A stretch of DNA of 64,000 nucleotides from Streptomyces venezuelae (GTDB taxonomy: Bacteria; Actinomycetota; Actinomycetes; Streptomycetales; Streptomycetaceae). Of the stretch, positions 51,407 through 59,667 are shown in pieces (positions within the stretch are counted from its first letter, which is position 1; the number at the start of each line of letters is the position of its first letter). The stretch lies in the NCBI RefSeq assembly GCF_008642335.1, contig NZ_CP029191.1, positions 7,812,001 through 7,876,000 of the forward strand, written 5' to 3'. Position numbers and translations under genes: made by a program. The notes beneath the pieces are model-generated. The model searched no databases and had not been told where the DNA came from. It was given only the letters and a program-made list of their open reading frames with translations.

Positions 51407-52258
51407 GTGCCGTCGTCGCAGCAGGTCTCCGCGTGGCGCCCGCAGGTCCCGGGCGTCGTGGAGGTCTTCCACGCCCACTTCACCGAGCACGCGTACCCGA
51501 TGCACGTCCACGACGTATGGACGCTGCTGATCGTCGACGACGGCGCGGTCCGCTACGACCTGAACCGGCGCGAACGCGGCACCCCGGGTGACACCGTGTC
51601 CTTGCTGCCCCCGCAGGTGCCGCACAACGGTTCCCCCGCCACGGCGCACGGCTTCCGCAAGCGCGTCGTGTACCTGGAGGCGCCCGTGCTCGACGAGAGC
51701 CTCATCGGCCCCGCGGTGGACGACCCCGACATCACCGATCCGCTGCTGCGCCGCCGTATCGGCCAGTTGCACGAGGCCCTGGGACGGCGCGGCGACGAGC
51801 TGGAGGCGGAGAGCCGGCTGGCTTTCGTCGGCGAGCGGCTCCGCGGGCACCTGCGGCCCCGGGCCCGTGTCTCAGGCCCGGAGCCGGGCCGGGGAGTGGC
51901 GCACAGCCTGCGCGAACTGCTCGACGCGCGCGTGCCGGACGGCGTGACGCTGGAGGAGGCCGCACGGGAAGTGCGGGCCCACCCCACCCACCTGGTGCGC
52001 GCGTTCAGCGCGGCCTTCGGCATCGCCCCGCACCAGTACCTGATGGCCCGCAGGGTCGAGCGGGCCCGGCGGCTCCTCCTCGACGGCAGCCCGCCCGCCG
52101 CGGTGGCCACCGAGGTCGGCTTCTACGACCAGGCCCACCTGAACCGGCACTTCAAACGGATCGTGGGCATTCCGCCCGGCCGCTACGCCTCGGCGACGAC
52201 GAAGCGCGCCCCGTCGGGATCACTGAGAACGGCCTCCGCCGACCCCGCTCCGCCCTGA
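51407..52258 (+). CDS. AraC-family transcriptional regulator
   Basis: 283 residues. The N-terminal cupin (HAYPMHVHDVWTLLIVDDGAVRYDL) is an AraC_binding ligand domain. The two C-terminal helix-turn-helices are VTLEEAAREVRAHPTHLVRAFSAAFG and PAAVATEVGFYDQAHLNRHFKRIVGIPPGRY. The GTG at 51407 is very close to the divergent promoter and may be leaderless; a TTG at 51392 is possible. Its last 76 nt overlap the 3' end of the convergent VOC gene. It likely controls the divergent DUF2000 gene. Confidence 0.87.
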   Translation: MPSSQQVSAWRPQVPGVVEVFHAHFTEHAYPMHVHDVWTLLIVDDGAVRYDLNRRERGTPGDTVSLLPPQVPHNGSPATAHGFRKRVVYLEAPVLDESLIGPAVDDPDITDPLLRRRIGQLHEALGRRGDELEAESRLAFVGERLRGHLRPRARVSGPEPGRGVAHSLRELLDARVPDGVTLEEAAREVRAHPTHLVRAFSAAFGIAPHQYLMARRVERARRLLLDGSPPAAVATEVGFYDQAHLNRHFKRIVGIPPGRYASATTKRAPSGSLRTASADPAPP

Positions 52259-52971
52259 AGAACCATCCCGCCGTGCGCCTGCGCCGCCTCGGCGCACGCC
52301 CCCACGTCCGCGACCGTGAAGTGGACCTGCCAGTGCGGCCGGATCGCGGGATCGGGCGCGGACTCCACGGCGCCCGAGTGAATGCGGGCCACCACGTCGC
52401 CCTGGTTGCGCAGCACGACCTTCTCGTCCTCGTAGTGCACCTCGCAGCAGCCCGCCTCCGACGCCCAGTCGAGGACTTCCGCGTAGAAGATGGCCGCGTC
52501 GAACGCGTTGCGGGTGTAGAGCTCCACGAAGACCGGGGCCGCGCGGCGCCACTGCTCCCAGTTGTTGATGAGCTGGCCCTCCCAGACGCCGAAGGCCGCC
52601 CCGTCGCGGTCGGCCAGGAGCGCCGCCCGTCCCGGTGGGAACGAGATGGGCCCGACGGCGGTGGTCCCGCCCCGCTCCTGGCTGCGGGCCACCGTCTCGT
52701 TGGCGTCGGCCGTCGCGAAGAAGGGTGTCCACGCCACCGCCGCGTGCCCCATGGCCTCCACGACGGAGACGCCCGCCACCGGGAGCCCGTCCACGCTCGC
52801 GAACCTGTACTGATCGCCCAGCTTGCCGATGCGCCAGTCCCACCCCAGCACGGCGTGGTAGAACTCCTGCGCGGCGAGCAGGTCGCGGGTGGTCAGGCTG
52901 ACCCAGCAGGGCGCGCCGGCCACCGTGCCGCTGGCGACACGCTCGTCGGCAGGTGTCTCATAGCTGTTCAT
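52183..52971 (-). CDS. Two-domain VOC (glyoxalase/bleomycin-resistance fold) protein
   Basis: 262 residues with two beta-alpha-beta-beta-beta repeats: APCWVSLTTRDLLAAQEFYHAVLGWDW and FVELYTRNAFDAAIFYAEVLDWA, the second ending VLSDPDGARFVVAEA. This two-module type is common in actinobacteria as a predicted small-molecule binding or hydroxylase-like protein. Metal ligands are incomplete (few conserved His/Glu at the expected places), so catalysis is doubtful. Tail-to-tail overlap with the AraC gene. Confidence 0.82.
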   Translation of the reverse strand: MNSYETPADERVASGTVAGAPCWVSLTTRDLLAAQEFYHAVLGWDWRIGKLGDQYRFASVDGLPVAGVSVVEAMGHAAVAWTPFFATADANETVARSQERGGTTAVGPISFPPGRAALLADRDGAAFGVWEGQLINNWEQWRRAAPVFVELYTRNAFDAAIFYAEVLDWASEAGCCEVHYEDEKVVLRNQGDVVARIHSGAVESAPDPAIRPHWQVHFTVADVGACAEAAQAHGGMVLQGGAGSAEAVLSDPDGARFVVAEA

Positions 52972-53059
52972 CTTTGTACCGTTCTGAGGTCGACCGGGCT
53001 GGTATGTCCCTTCGGCTTCATCATCCCCACGGTCGGGCCCCGCGTCGCGCTGTGCCGGG

Positions 53060-53317
53060 TCAGACCTGCGTGACCAGCATCCACACGACGCCCGCCAAGA
53101 AGATCACCCCGATCGCCCGTTCCATCGCGTACCCCTTGGCGGTGGGTTCGGTCGCGTCGGGATCCTTCACCCAGCCCCGCTGGAGGTTCCTGTTGACCTT
53201 CCATAAGAGCTGCGGGCGTACCACCTGCACCAATCCCATGATCAAGAAGAGGCACAGCAGCGGGACGACGGCCGGATGTGCATCAGAAGCGGCTTGAACT
53301 ACCCCATCGTGATTCAT
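53060..53317 (-). CDS. Small membrane protein, DUF6199-like
   Basis: 85 residues with two hydrophobic segments (VVPLLCLFLIMGLVQVV and IGVIFLAGVVWMLVTQV) around a polar loop RPQLLWKVNRNLQRGWVKDPDATEPTAKGYAMER. The RPQLLW...DATEP loop fits the DUF6199 family (from memory). The start at 53317 follows CCGGAGTCC; the longer frame to 53491 would cover the divergent intergenic region. The function is unknown. Confidence 0.68.
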   Translation of the reverse strand: MNHDGVVQAASDAHPAVVPLLCLFLIMGLVQVVRPQLLWKVNRNLQRGWVKDPDATEPTAKGYAMERAIGVIFLAGVVWMLVTQV

Positions 53318-53416
53318 GGACTCCGGCTGCCCTGACATCGACACGGAAAACGGCGCGGCCGGGCGTGGCGGGTGTGTGACGGCGAAAGGCCCGGGGTACC
53401 CGGGGAAACCGCCGCC

Positions 53417-53438
53417 CCCGTGGCGGTCCCGTGGCGGT
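53417..53438. repeat. Tandem duplication of an 11-mer in the divergent gap
   Basis: CCCGTGGCGGT occurs twice in direct succession. It lies in the gap between the DUF6199-like and flavodoxin-like genes. It could be a regulator half-site pair or chance; no other evidence. Confidence 0.5.
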
Positions 53439-53482
53439 ACGCACGACAGTGTGCGCAGCCTGGGAGAGAACACGTGCTCGAT

Positions 53483-53505
53483 GTCCACCATTTTTCGTGG
53501 TGGAC
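53483..53505. promoter_or_regulatory. Inverted repeat ahead of the flavodoxin-like gene
   Basis: GTCCACCA, loop TTTTTCG, TGGTGGAC, ending 21 nt before the ATG at 53527. It may be an operator or a leader hairpin affecting translation of the downstream gene, whose own ribosome site is weak (AGAAAG). Confidence 0.5.
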
Positions 53506-53526
53506 CACCTCGTAGAAAGAATCGCG

Positions 53527-54126
53527 ATGCGCGCCTTGTCGTTGGTCTGCACCCTGAACTCGTCCCCCACGCCCTCCAGCAGCCAGTTGCTCTCGGACCA
53601 GGTGATGCGCGAGCTCGAAAAGCTCGACGTGACGACCGAGACGGTCCGTGTGGCCGACCACAATGTGCTCCCCGGCATGGGCATCGACCTGGGGGAGGGC
53701 GACGACTGGCCGACCCTGCGGGAGAAGGTCCTCCAGGCCGACATCCTGCTGATCGCCACCCCCATCTGGCTGGGGCACCCCTCCAGCGTCTGCCAGCGCG
53801 TCCTCGAACGGCTCAACATGGAATCGTCGGAAACCGACGACCAGGGCCGCCCGCTCGTCTACGGCAAGGTCGCCGCGGTGGCCGTCGTCGGCAACGAGGA
53901 CGGCGCCCACAAGGTCAGCGCCGACGTGTTCCAGGGCCTGAACGACATCGGCTTCTCCCTGGCGCCCAACGCCGTCACCTACTGGGTCGGGGAAGCCCAG
54001 CACGGCACCGACTACAAGGACCTGGACGAGACCCCCGAAGAGGTCTCGGACACCACGCACAGCCTCGCCGTCAACGCCGTGCACCTCGCCAAGCTGCTCA
54101 ACGACAGCCCCTACCCGGCCGGCTGA
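53527..54126 (+). CDS. Flavodoxin-like NAD(P)H-dependent oxidoreductase
   Basis: 199 residues, FMN-reductase/NADPH-dependent fold: LSLVCTLNSSPTPSSSQLLSDQV (phosphate-binding start), ADILLIATPIWLGHPSSVCQRVLERL (flavin site) and AVAVVGNEDGAHKVSADVFQGLNDIGF. It likely uses FMN to reduce quinones, azo compounds or similar. ATG 53527 sits at the start of the first strand. It is 4 nt before the SDR gene, so the two form an operon. Confidence 0.87.
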   Translation: MRALSLVCTLNSSPTPSSSQLLSDQVMRELEKLDVTTETVRVADHNVLPGMGIDLGEGDDWPTLREKVLQADILLIATPIWLGHPSSVCQRVLERLNMESSETDDQGRPLVYGKVAAVAVVGNEDGAHKVSADVFQGLNDIGFSLAPNAVTYWVGEAQHGTDYKDLDETPEEVSDTTHSLAVNAVHLAKLLNDSPYPAG

Positions 54127-54130
54127 CGGC

Positions 54131-55114
54131 ATGCCCACCCTCCTCTCCGCCAAGGAGCCGGCCGGACTCACCGCGTGCGTCACGGGCGGCTCGCGCGGCC
54201 TGGGACTGCTGATCGCCGACCAGTTCGCCGCACGCGGCTGCGCCGTCACCCTCGCGGCACGCGACCGCGAGGAACTGGAACAGGCCCGGAGCAAGCTGCT
54301 CCGGCGCCATCCGCGGGCCGTCGTCGACATCGTGGTCTGCGACGTCAGGGACCAGGACGAGGTGCGGTCCCTGATGCGCGGCACGTACGAGCGGCGGGGC
54401 GGACTCGATGTCGTCATCGCCAACGCGGGCATCATCCAGGTCGCCCCCGTGGAGTCGATCGGCGCCGAGGAGTTCCAGAGCGCCATGGACACCATGTTCA
54501 AGGGAACCCTGCACGCTGCCCTGGAGGCTCTCCCGTATCTGCGGAAGAGCCCCCACGGCGGGCGGCTCGGCATCATCTCGTCCGTGGGCGGCCTGCTGGG
54601 CGTGCCCCATCTGCTGCCGTACGCCTGCGCCAAGGCGGCGGCGGGCGTCCTCGCCGAGGGGCTGCATGCCGAGGCGGCCGCGGACGGCGTGAGCGTGACG
54701 GCGGTCTACCCCGGCCTCATGAGGACGGGCTCGCATCTGCACGCGCAGTTCGGCGGCGACCGCACCGCCGAGTACTCCTGGTTCTCCGCGCTCGCCGGGG
54801 CACCGGTCGTCTCCATGAACGCGCAGCGCGCGGCCGCCCGGATCACCCGTGCCGTGCTGCGGCGACGGGTCAGGCTGGTGCTGACCCCCATGGCGCGGGC
54901 CGCGGACCTCGCGCACGGGGTGGCGCCGGGTCTGACCACGCGCGTCAGCTCGCTGGCGGCCAGGGCGCTGCCCAGCGGCACCGGCCGGCGCGAACCGCTG
55001 GCGGAGGGGAAGGACACCGCGCCGACGGCCCACCCCGTCGCGGCCCGGGTGCGGGCCTGGGGCAGTGCCATGAACGACAAGGTCACGCACTCCTACAACC
55101 AGCGTCACGGCTGA
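54131..55114 (+). CDS. Short-chain dehydrogenase/reductase
   Basis: 327 residues. SDR motifs: TGGSRGLG cofactor site, VVIANAGI, Ser in IISSVGGL, catalytic Tyr/Lys in YACAKAA. A C-terminal extension of about 70 residues beyond the classical SDR length ends in a basic, polar tail (NDKVTHSYNQRHG), as in DltE-like or lipid-active SDRs. It is operonic with the flavodoxin-like protein, hinting at paired redox reactions. Confidence 0.87.
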   Translation: MPTLLSAKEPAGLTACVTGGSRGLGLLIADQFAARGCAVTLAARDREELEQARSKLLRRHPRAVVDIVVCDVRDQDEVRSLMRGTYERRGGLDVVIANAGIIQVAPVESIGAEEFQSAMDTMFKGTLHAALEALPYLRKSPHGGRLGIISSVGGLLGVPHLLPYACAKAAAGVLAEGLHAEAAADGVSVTAVYPGLMRTGSHLHAQFGGDRTAEYSWFSALAGAPVVSMNAQRAAARITRAVLRRRVRLVLTPMARAADLAHGVAPGLTTRVSSLAARALPSGTGRREPLAEGKDTAPTAHPVAARVRAWGSAMNDKVTHSYNQRHG

Positions 55115-55282
55115 GCAACTCTCCGACCAGCGCAAATGTTTCACATGTGACGGTGTGGGCAGGTGCGGCAGCTGAGGCCGGACGCGGACGCACGCGTCCG
55201 GCACGCTCGTTCCGCGGTGCCGTCACCCTCCCGTGCCGCGCCCGGACGGAGCGCAGCACAGGAACGGACGGAGAGAACAACC

Positions 55283-56260
55283 GTGATACGTGGAGCCCGT
55301 ACCCGCTCGACCGCCCGGGCGGCGACGCTCACCGCCGCGAGCGGCGCCTTGGTCATGGGCCTGGCCGCCCCGCAGGCAAGCGCCGCCTCCGACCCCACGG
55401 ACAAGCGGCCGGTCTGGGCGATCGCGCACCGGGTGCTGACCGTCGACGGCGTCGACAAGGCACTCGACCACGGCGCCAACGCGATGGAGATCGACGCCAC
55501 CGCCTGGAAGAAGGGCTGGTGGGCGGATCACGACGGGCTCCCCACGAGCTCCGGCGACACCATGTCGGACATGTTCGACCGAATCGCGCAGCAGCGCCGC
55601 ACGGGCAAGAACATCGGGTTCGTCTGGCTGGACATCAAGAACCCCGACCACTGCGACAGCGGCGACACGAAGTGGCGGCACTGCTCGGTCGCCGCCCTGC
55701 GCGACCTGGCCCGCACCAAGCTGGAGAGCGCCGGGGTGCGCGTCCTGTACGGCTTCTACGGCACCGCGGGCGGGACCGGCTGGAAGGACGTCAGCCGCGG
55801 CCTCACCGACCTCGAAGGCGTGGACATCAGCGGCGACTCCGAGGACGTCCGGGGACAGTACGACGAGTTCGGCGGAGCGATCGCACACAACCAACGGGTC
55901 ATGGACAAGGGCCTGTTCAACCTGAACCTGCCGACCGTCCTCGGAAAGGTGACCGAACAGGTCCGCCTCGGCTCGCAGGCGCGCGACCGCGGCGAACTCG
56001 CGCGCGTCTTCGGCTGGACAACGGCTGCCGCCGACGGGGCGGCCGCCAACCGCCTTCTGGAAGAGTCCGGCGGCAACGCCGACGGCCTGATCTACGGCCA
56101 CCGGGCCTCCTGCTATCCCGACGGCGTCTCCGGCACCCGCGGCTGCGGCAAGGACGAGTCCGACGCGAAGCAGGCCCTCGCCCACATCCAGGAGTTCGTC
56201 CGGTCCCACGGCGAGACCCGCCGCATGGCCTCTACGGACGACGTCCCCTTCGGGAACTGA
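55283..56260 (+). CDS. Secreted phospholipase D / sphingomyelinase-D-like enzyme
   Basis: 325 residues, GTG start at 55283 preceded by GGAGAGAAC. Signal peptide (AATLTAASGALVMGLAAPQASAA). The GDPD-like TIM barrel shows the sphingomyelinase-D signature: first catalytic His in WAIAHRVLT, metal ligands in AMEIDATAWKKGWW and second catalytic His in WADHDGLPTSSGD. The VWLDIKNPDHCDSGDTKWRHC disulphide loop follows. The relatives are corynebacterial PLD and spider-venom SMaseD, which act by transphosphatidylation to cyclic phosphates. C-terminal ...MASTDDVPFGN is complete. Confidence 0.86.
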   Translation: MIRGARTRSTARAATLTAASGALVMGLAAPQASAASDPTDKRPVWAIAHRVLTVDGVDKALDHGANAMEIDATAWKKGWWADHDGLPTSSGDTMSDMFDRIAQQRRTGKNIGFVWLDIKNPDHCDSGDTKWRHCSVAALRDLARTKLESAGVRVLYGFYGTAGGTGWKDVSRGLTDLEGVDISGDSEDVRGQYDEFGGAIAHNQRVMDKGLFNLNLPTVLGKVTEQVRLGSQARDRGELARVFGWTTAAADGAAANRLLEESGGNADGLIYGHRASCYPDGVSGTRGCGKDESDAKQALAHIQEFVRSHGETRRMASTDDVPFGN

Positions 56261-56272
56261 GGACGAGCACCT

Positions 56273-56662
56273 TCAGGAGTCCTGCGGGTACCAGCGCAGC
56301 TCCACCGTGTTGCCGTCGGGGTCCTTGACGTAGAGGGAGAGCGCGGTGCCCCGGGCGCCGAAGCGCTTGCCGGGACCGTCCACCACGGTGAACTGCCCGG
56401 AGTCGATGACCTCCTGCCAGTCGAGGGGCTCGACGACCAGGCAGATGTGGTCGACGTTGGAGCCCGCCGGTTCGCCGTCGGGCCCCTCGATGAGGTCGAT
56501 GATCGTGGTGGGGCTCACCCGCACGGAGGGGAAGGGGACCTCGCCGGCCCGCCACTCGTCCACGCGTACCGGGTCGAGCCCCAGCGGGCCGGTGTAGAAG
56601 GCGAGGGAGCGCTCGATGTCGGCGACGTTCAGGACGAGGTGGTCGAAGGCGATGACGCGCAT
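56273..56662 (-). CDS. VOC-family protein (glyoxalase/dioxygenase fold)
   Basis: 129 residues: IAFDHLVLNVADIERSLAFYTGPLGLDPV with a metal-ligand His, SNVDHICLVVEP with the second His, and SLYVKDPDGNTVELRWYP with the Glu. The complete triad supports an active metal enzyme. Start 56662 (ATG) is chosen because it begins the first strand; the in-frame extension to 56737 is basic and would overlap the regulatory palindrome region. Divergent from the LysR gene and probably its target. Confidence 0.85.
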   Translation of the reverse strand: MRVIAFDHLVLNVADIERSLAFYTGPLGLDPVRVDEWRAGEVPFPSVRVSPTTIIDLIEGPDGEPAGSNVDHICLVVEPLDWQEVIDSGQFTVVDGPGKRFGARGTALSLYVKDPDGNTVELRWYPQDS

Positions 56663-56759
56663 GGTTTTCTCCGTGGGCCGAGAGGGTTTCCGGACTGTCT
56701 TCCGGGCTGACTTCAGGATGTCCGACCGGTGATCCATCGGTCCAACGCATGTTTGTCAT

Positions 56760-56788
56760 TCGATCCATCGTGAATCACGATGGATCGA
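56760..56788. promoter_or_regulatory. 29-nt palindromic operator of the LysR regulator
   Basis: A perfect inverted repeat with arms CGATCCATCGTGA and TCACGATGGATCG around a central A, extended one more pair (T/A), ends at the first base of the LysR start codon. A lone GATCCATCG half-site lies at 56731-56739. The arrangement fits a LysR recognition site plus a second half-site toward the VOC gene. Confidence 0.75.
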
Positions 56789-57660
56789 TGGACCTTCAGC
56801 AGATGCGGTACGTCGTCGCCGTGGCGGAGACCGCGAGCTTCACCCGCGCGGCGGAGAGATGCCACGTCGTCCAGTCCGCGCTCAGCCACCAGGTGGCGAA
56901 GCTGGAGAAGGAACTGGGCACCCGGCTGTTCGAGCGGACCAGCCGCAAGGTGTGGCTGACCAGGGCGGGCGAGGCGTTCCTGCCCGCCGCACGCCAGGCC
57001 CTGGAGGCGGCCGAGCGGGCCCGCGCCGAGGTGGCCGCGGCAACCGGTGAGGTCCGGGGCAAGCTGACCGTGGGGTCGATCCCCACCGTGGCGGCGGTCG
57101 ATCTCCCCGCGGTGCTGCGGGACTACCGGGTGCGCTACCCGCAGGTGCGGATAACGCTGCGGGCGGGCTCCAGCGAGCGGCTCGTGGAGCAGGTGCGCGA
57201 GGGCGTCGTCGACGCGGCGTTCCTCGGCGTACAGCCAGGTTTCCGGCCCCAGGGGGTCCGCGACCGCGAACTGGCCCATGGGCAGCACGTCGCCGTGGTC
57301 GCGCCGGGCCACCCCCTGGCCGCGGAGGAGGAGGTCGACCTCCGCCGTCTCGCCGACGAGACGTTCGTCGACTTCGCCGAGGGCAGCGCCGCGCGCTCCC
57401 AGTCGGACGACGCGTTCGCGGCCGCCGGGGTGCCGCGCGAGGTCGCCTTCGAGGTGTCCGGCGTCGAGCTCATGTCCCGGATGGTCCGCCATGGCCTGGG
57501 CATCGCCCTGCTGCCCGCGCCGTTCGCGGCGGAACTGCACGGGGTGCGGTGCGTACCGATCACCGATGGGCCGGTGCGGGTGGAGCGCCTCGTGTGGAGC
57601 CGCTTCGCGCCGTCACCTCCGGCCGCCGCTTTTCTGGCTCTGCTGGATGAACTCCCCTGA
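56788..57660 (+). CDS. LysR-family transcriptional regulator
   Basis: 290 residues. N-terminal winged helix: DLQQMRYVVAVAETASFTRAAERCHVVQSALSHQVAKLEKELG. The C-terminal effector domain has KLTVGSIPTVAAVDLP and the usual periplasmic-binding-like fold. The ATG at 56788 is chosen because the in-frame ATG at 56749 would translate through the operator palindrome, and the LysR core starts at DLQQM. It is probably autoregulated and controls the divergent VOC gene. Confidence 0.9.
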   Translation: MDLQQMRYVVAVAETASFTRAAERCHVVQSALSHQVAKLEKELGTRLFERTSRKVWLTRAGEAFLPAARQALEAAERARAEVAAATGEVRGKLTVGSIPTVAAVDLPAVLRDYRVRYPQVRITLRAGSSERLVEQVREGVVDAAFLGVQPGFRPQGVRDRELAHGQHVAVVAPGHPLAAEEEVDLRRLADETFVDFAEGSAARSQSDDAFAAAGVPREVAFEVSGVELMSRMVRHGLGIALLPAPFAAELHGVRCVPITDGPVRVERLVWSRFAPSPPAAAFLALLDELP

Positions 57661-57791
57661 AGTGCGGGCGAGTTGACCCCTTCGGCGAACCCGTCGACCC
57701 ACAAAACAGACATATAGGACTAATGGCCTTAGACTGGTCCGAGGGTGGGCGTCACCGGACTTGGTGACGACGTATCTATGAGGAGGCACTG

Positions 57792-57974
57792 ATGCTTGCT
57801 CAGCACACACCGCTTCTTTTCGCTCCGACGGACACCGAGGCGCTCAGCACCGCCATGGTGGAGCCAGAGGCGATTCTGAGCGACGCACCCATCTACTCGC
57901 CGCGAGCGGAAGGCGCCCTCATCCTGCTGGTGCTCCTTTCGCCGAAGCAGCCGAAGGAGCCGAAAGGCAAGTGA
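57792..57974 (+). CDS. 60-residue peptide, first gene of a coupled operon (possible precursor or toxin)
   Basis: 60 residues with a strong ribosome site (GAGGAGGCAC) and good codon usage. The N-terminal ~40 residues are polar (TDTEALSTAMVEPEAILSD). A hydrophobic stretch GALILLVLLSP and a Lys/Pro tail KQPKEPKGK follow. There is no cysteine and no classical signal peptide. Its stop overlaps the next start (GTGA at 57971), so it is made with the downstream proteins. A leader/core RiPP precursor, a small membrane-active peptide and a signalling peptide are all possible; none is proven. Confidence 0.6.
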   Translation: MLAQHTPLLFAPTDTEALSTAMVEPEAILSDAPIYSPRAEGALILLVLLSPKQPKEPKGK

Positions 57975-58744
57975 GTCCCGATCAGTCGCAGACCGCGTAC
58001 GCCGCGTCAGCGGCTGACCTGGCTCTCCGTGCTCTCGACGCCCTGCGCGGCGTCGGGGGCACCGCCGTGCTCGCGGAGCACGTCGAACGCGCGGAGGACC
58101 CCAAGGCGGCACTGGCCGCCCTCCGTGTCGTCGGAGCCGACGCCTTCGCCCCGTACCTGCTGCACGACGCGGCCTTCCACCCCCAGGACGCCGCCGCCAT
58201 CACCCAGTCCTTCGCGGTGTTCCCACCCGCGGTGAGCACTCCCGCCCCGCCGCCCGAAGGCCCCGTCGAACCGTGGCTCGTGGCGTGGCGGGACTGGGCC
58301 ACGGCGGCCCTGCTCGCCCGATTCGCCGAAGGGGCCGACGGGCCGGACGGTGGACCGCTCGCGCCGCAGCCCGCGGGCGCCCCAATCCTCGACGACCATC
58401 CGTCCGACGGGCCCACCGACACCGACTGGCAGCGCTGGTCCGTCCGCATGGGTCAGCTCTCACCGCTCGCCCTCCCCGGCCTCGACAGTCCCGTCCACTC
58501 CGCGGCCCGCACCGGAGCCGCACCGCTCGCACTCGCCCGCGGCGCCACCCGCGCCATGCTCCGCCGCGACTTCCCCACCGCCGCCCGCATCGTGCGCTGG
58601 CTTGCCCTGCTGCACGCCGAGGGTGTGCCCCTGCCCCTCGACCCGGTGCCCCTCGTCGAACACCTCGGCCTGTACGGCGCGGGCCCGCGGCTCGCCCTCG
58701 ACGTCGCGATCGCCCGGCGGCTGCTCGGACTGGAGGACGTATGA
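57971..58744 (+). CDS. Uncharacterised protein of the peptide operon
   Basis: 257 residues, GTG start overlapping the peptide gene. Ala/Leu-rich and helical, with no signal peptide. A middle Pro-rich segment (PPAVSTPAPPPEGPVEPW) separates the halves. The distal half has LSPLALPGLDSPVHSAARTGAAPLALARGATRAMLRRDFPTAARIVRWLALLHAEG. I recognise no family. Translational coupling to the peptide and to the DUF6895-like gene (ATGA at 58741) argues for a shared complex. Confidence 0.78.
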   Translation: MSPDQSQTAYAASAADLALRALDALRGVGGTAVLAEHVERAEDPKAALAALRVVGADAFAPYLLHDAAFHPQDAAAITQSFAVFPPAVSTPAPPPEGPVEPWLVAWRDWATAALLARFAEGADGPDGGPLAPQPAGAPILDDHPSDGPTDTDWQRWSVRMGQLSPLALPGLDSPVHSAARTGAAPLALARGATRAMLRRDFPTAARIVRWLALLHAEGVPLPLDPVPLVEHLGLYGAGPRLALDVAIARRLLGLEDV

Positions 58745-59667
58745 CCACGCCCGTGACCCGCACCGCCCACGAGGTGGGTGCGCGGGCCCTCGCCTGGCTC
58801 CACGCACACCGCGAGCGCGGCGGCCTCCCCTCCGACACCACCGCCGACCTCGGCGACCCCAACAGCGTCTACAAACCCCTGGCCGAGAGCGCCGCAGCCG
58901 CCTCCCTCGTGCTGCGCGAGTCGGTCGCGGGGAGCACCGAGCAGCGCATGGCGGGCGAGCTCCTCGGCTTCTGCTGGGAACAGTTCGGCAAGGGCGACAT
59001 GCTGTACGAACGGCTGCTGCGCTACCCGACGATGACCGACCCGCTGGAGACGTACTCGCCGTTCGCGCGCGGCGGCCTGCGCCACGAACCCCTGGAACGG
59101 CTGCTCGGCCACACCAGCGCGCTGCGCTCCGTCCGCAGCTCCGAACTCCTCCCCAACCGCCGGCTCGCGGTGGCGAACGCGGCCCGCGTCGTCGGCCTGG
59201 ACCGCGGGGGGCGCGCCTACGACTGGGGCACGTTGACCCGCGCCACCTGGCTCGGCGCGACACCGGAGCCCTGGCTCATCGACTGGATGACCGCGTACTG
59301 CCTCACCCACACGGTCTTCCACCTCACCGACTGGGGCGGCACGCCCTCCGGCCTGCCCGCCGACCTCGCCGCGTACGTGACCACCTGGCTGCCGGTCTGG
59401 ATCGACATCTGGGCCGAGATCGAGCAGTGGGACCTGATGGGCGAGCTGCTGATCGTGGGCTGCTGCCTGGAGGAGCCGTACTGCCGCCCCGCGGACTGGG
59501 AACGGTTCGCCGCGGTCCAGCACCCGGACGGGCTGATGCCGCGCGACGGGGAGCCCGTCGACGACGACCCCGAGCAGCGCTTCATCGACCACCAGCACAC
59601 CGCCGTCGTCGCCGCTGTCGCGGGGACACTCGCCGTGTCACGGACGCTGGGCGGGGCGACGGGGTGA
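58741..59667 (+). CDS. DUF6895-like protein of the peptide operon
   Basis: 308 residues, all-helical looking, rich in Trp and Leu, with no signal peptide. Conserved-looking blocks: EVGARALAWLHAHRERGGLPSDTTADL, YKPLAESAAAASLVLRE, LTHTVFHLTDWGG and the C-terminal DDPEQRFIDHQHTAVVAAVAG with an H-x-H. It fits my memory of DUF6895, a family with no described function. The His/Asp/Glu-rich motifs (HTVFHLTDWG, DHQHT) could bind metal. ATGA and GTGA overlaps with both neighbours. Confidence 0.72.
   Translation: MTTPVTRTAHEVGARALAWLHAHRERGGLPSDTTADLGDPNSVYKPLAESAAAASLVLRESVAGSTEQRMAGELLGFCWEQFGKGDMLYERLLRYPTMTDPLETYSPFARGGLRHEPLERLLGHTSALRSVRSSELLPNRRLAVANAARVVGLDRGGRAYDWGTLTRATWLGATPEPWLIDWMTAYCLTHTVFHLTDWGGTPSGLPADLAAYVTTWLPVWIDIWAEIEQWDLMGELLIVGCCLEEPYCRPADWERFAAVQHPDGLMPRDGEPVDDDPEQRFIDHQHTAVVAAVAGTLAVSRTLGGATG

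Noticed and set aside
57673..57718. Promoter TTGACC (57673) with TATAGG (57713) for the peptide operon
   Set aside because: The spacing of about 34 nt is too long for one sigma-70-type promoter. I could not assign another -35 for TATAGG.
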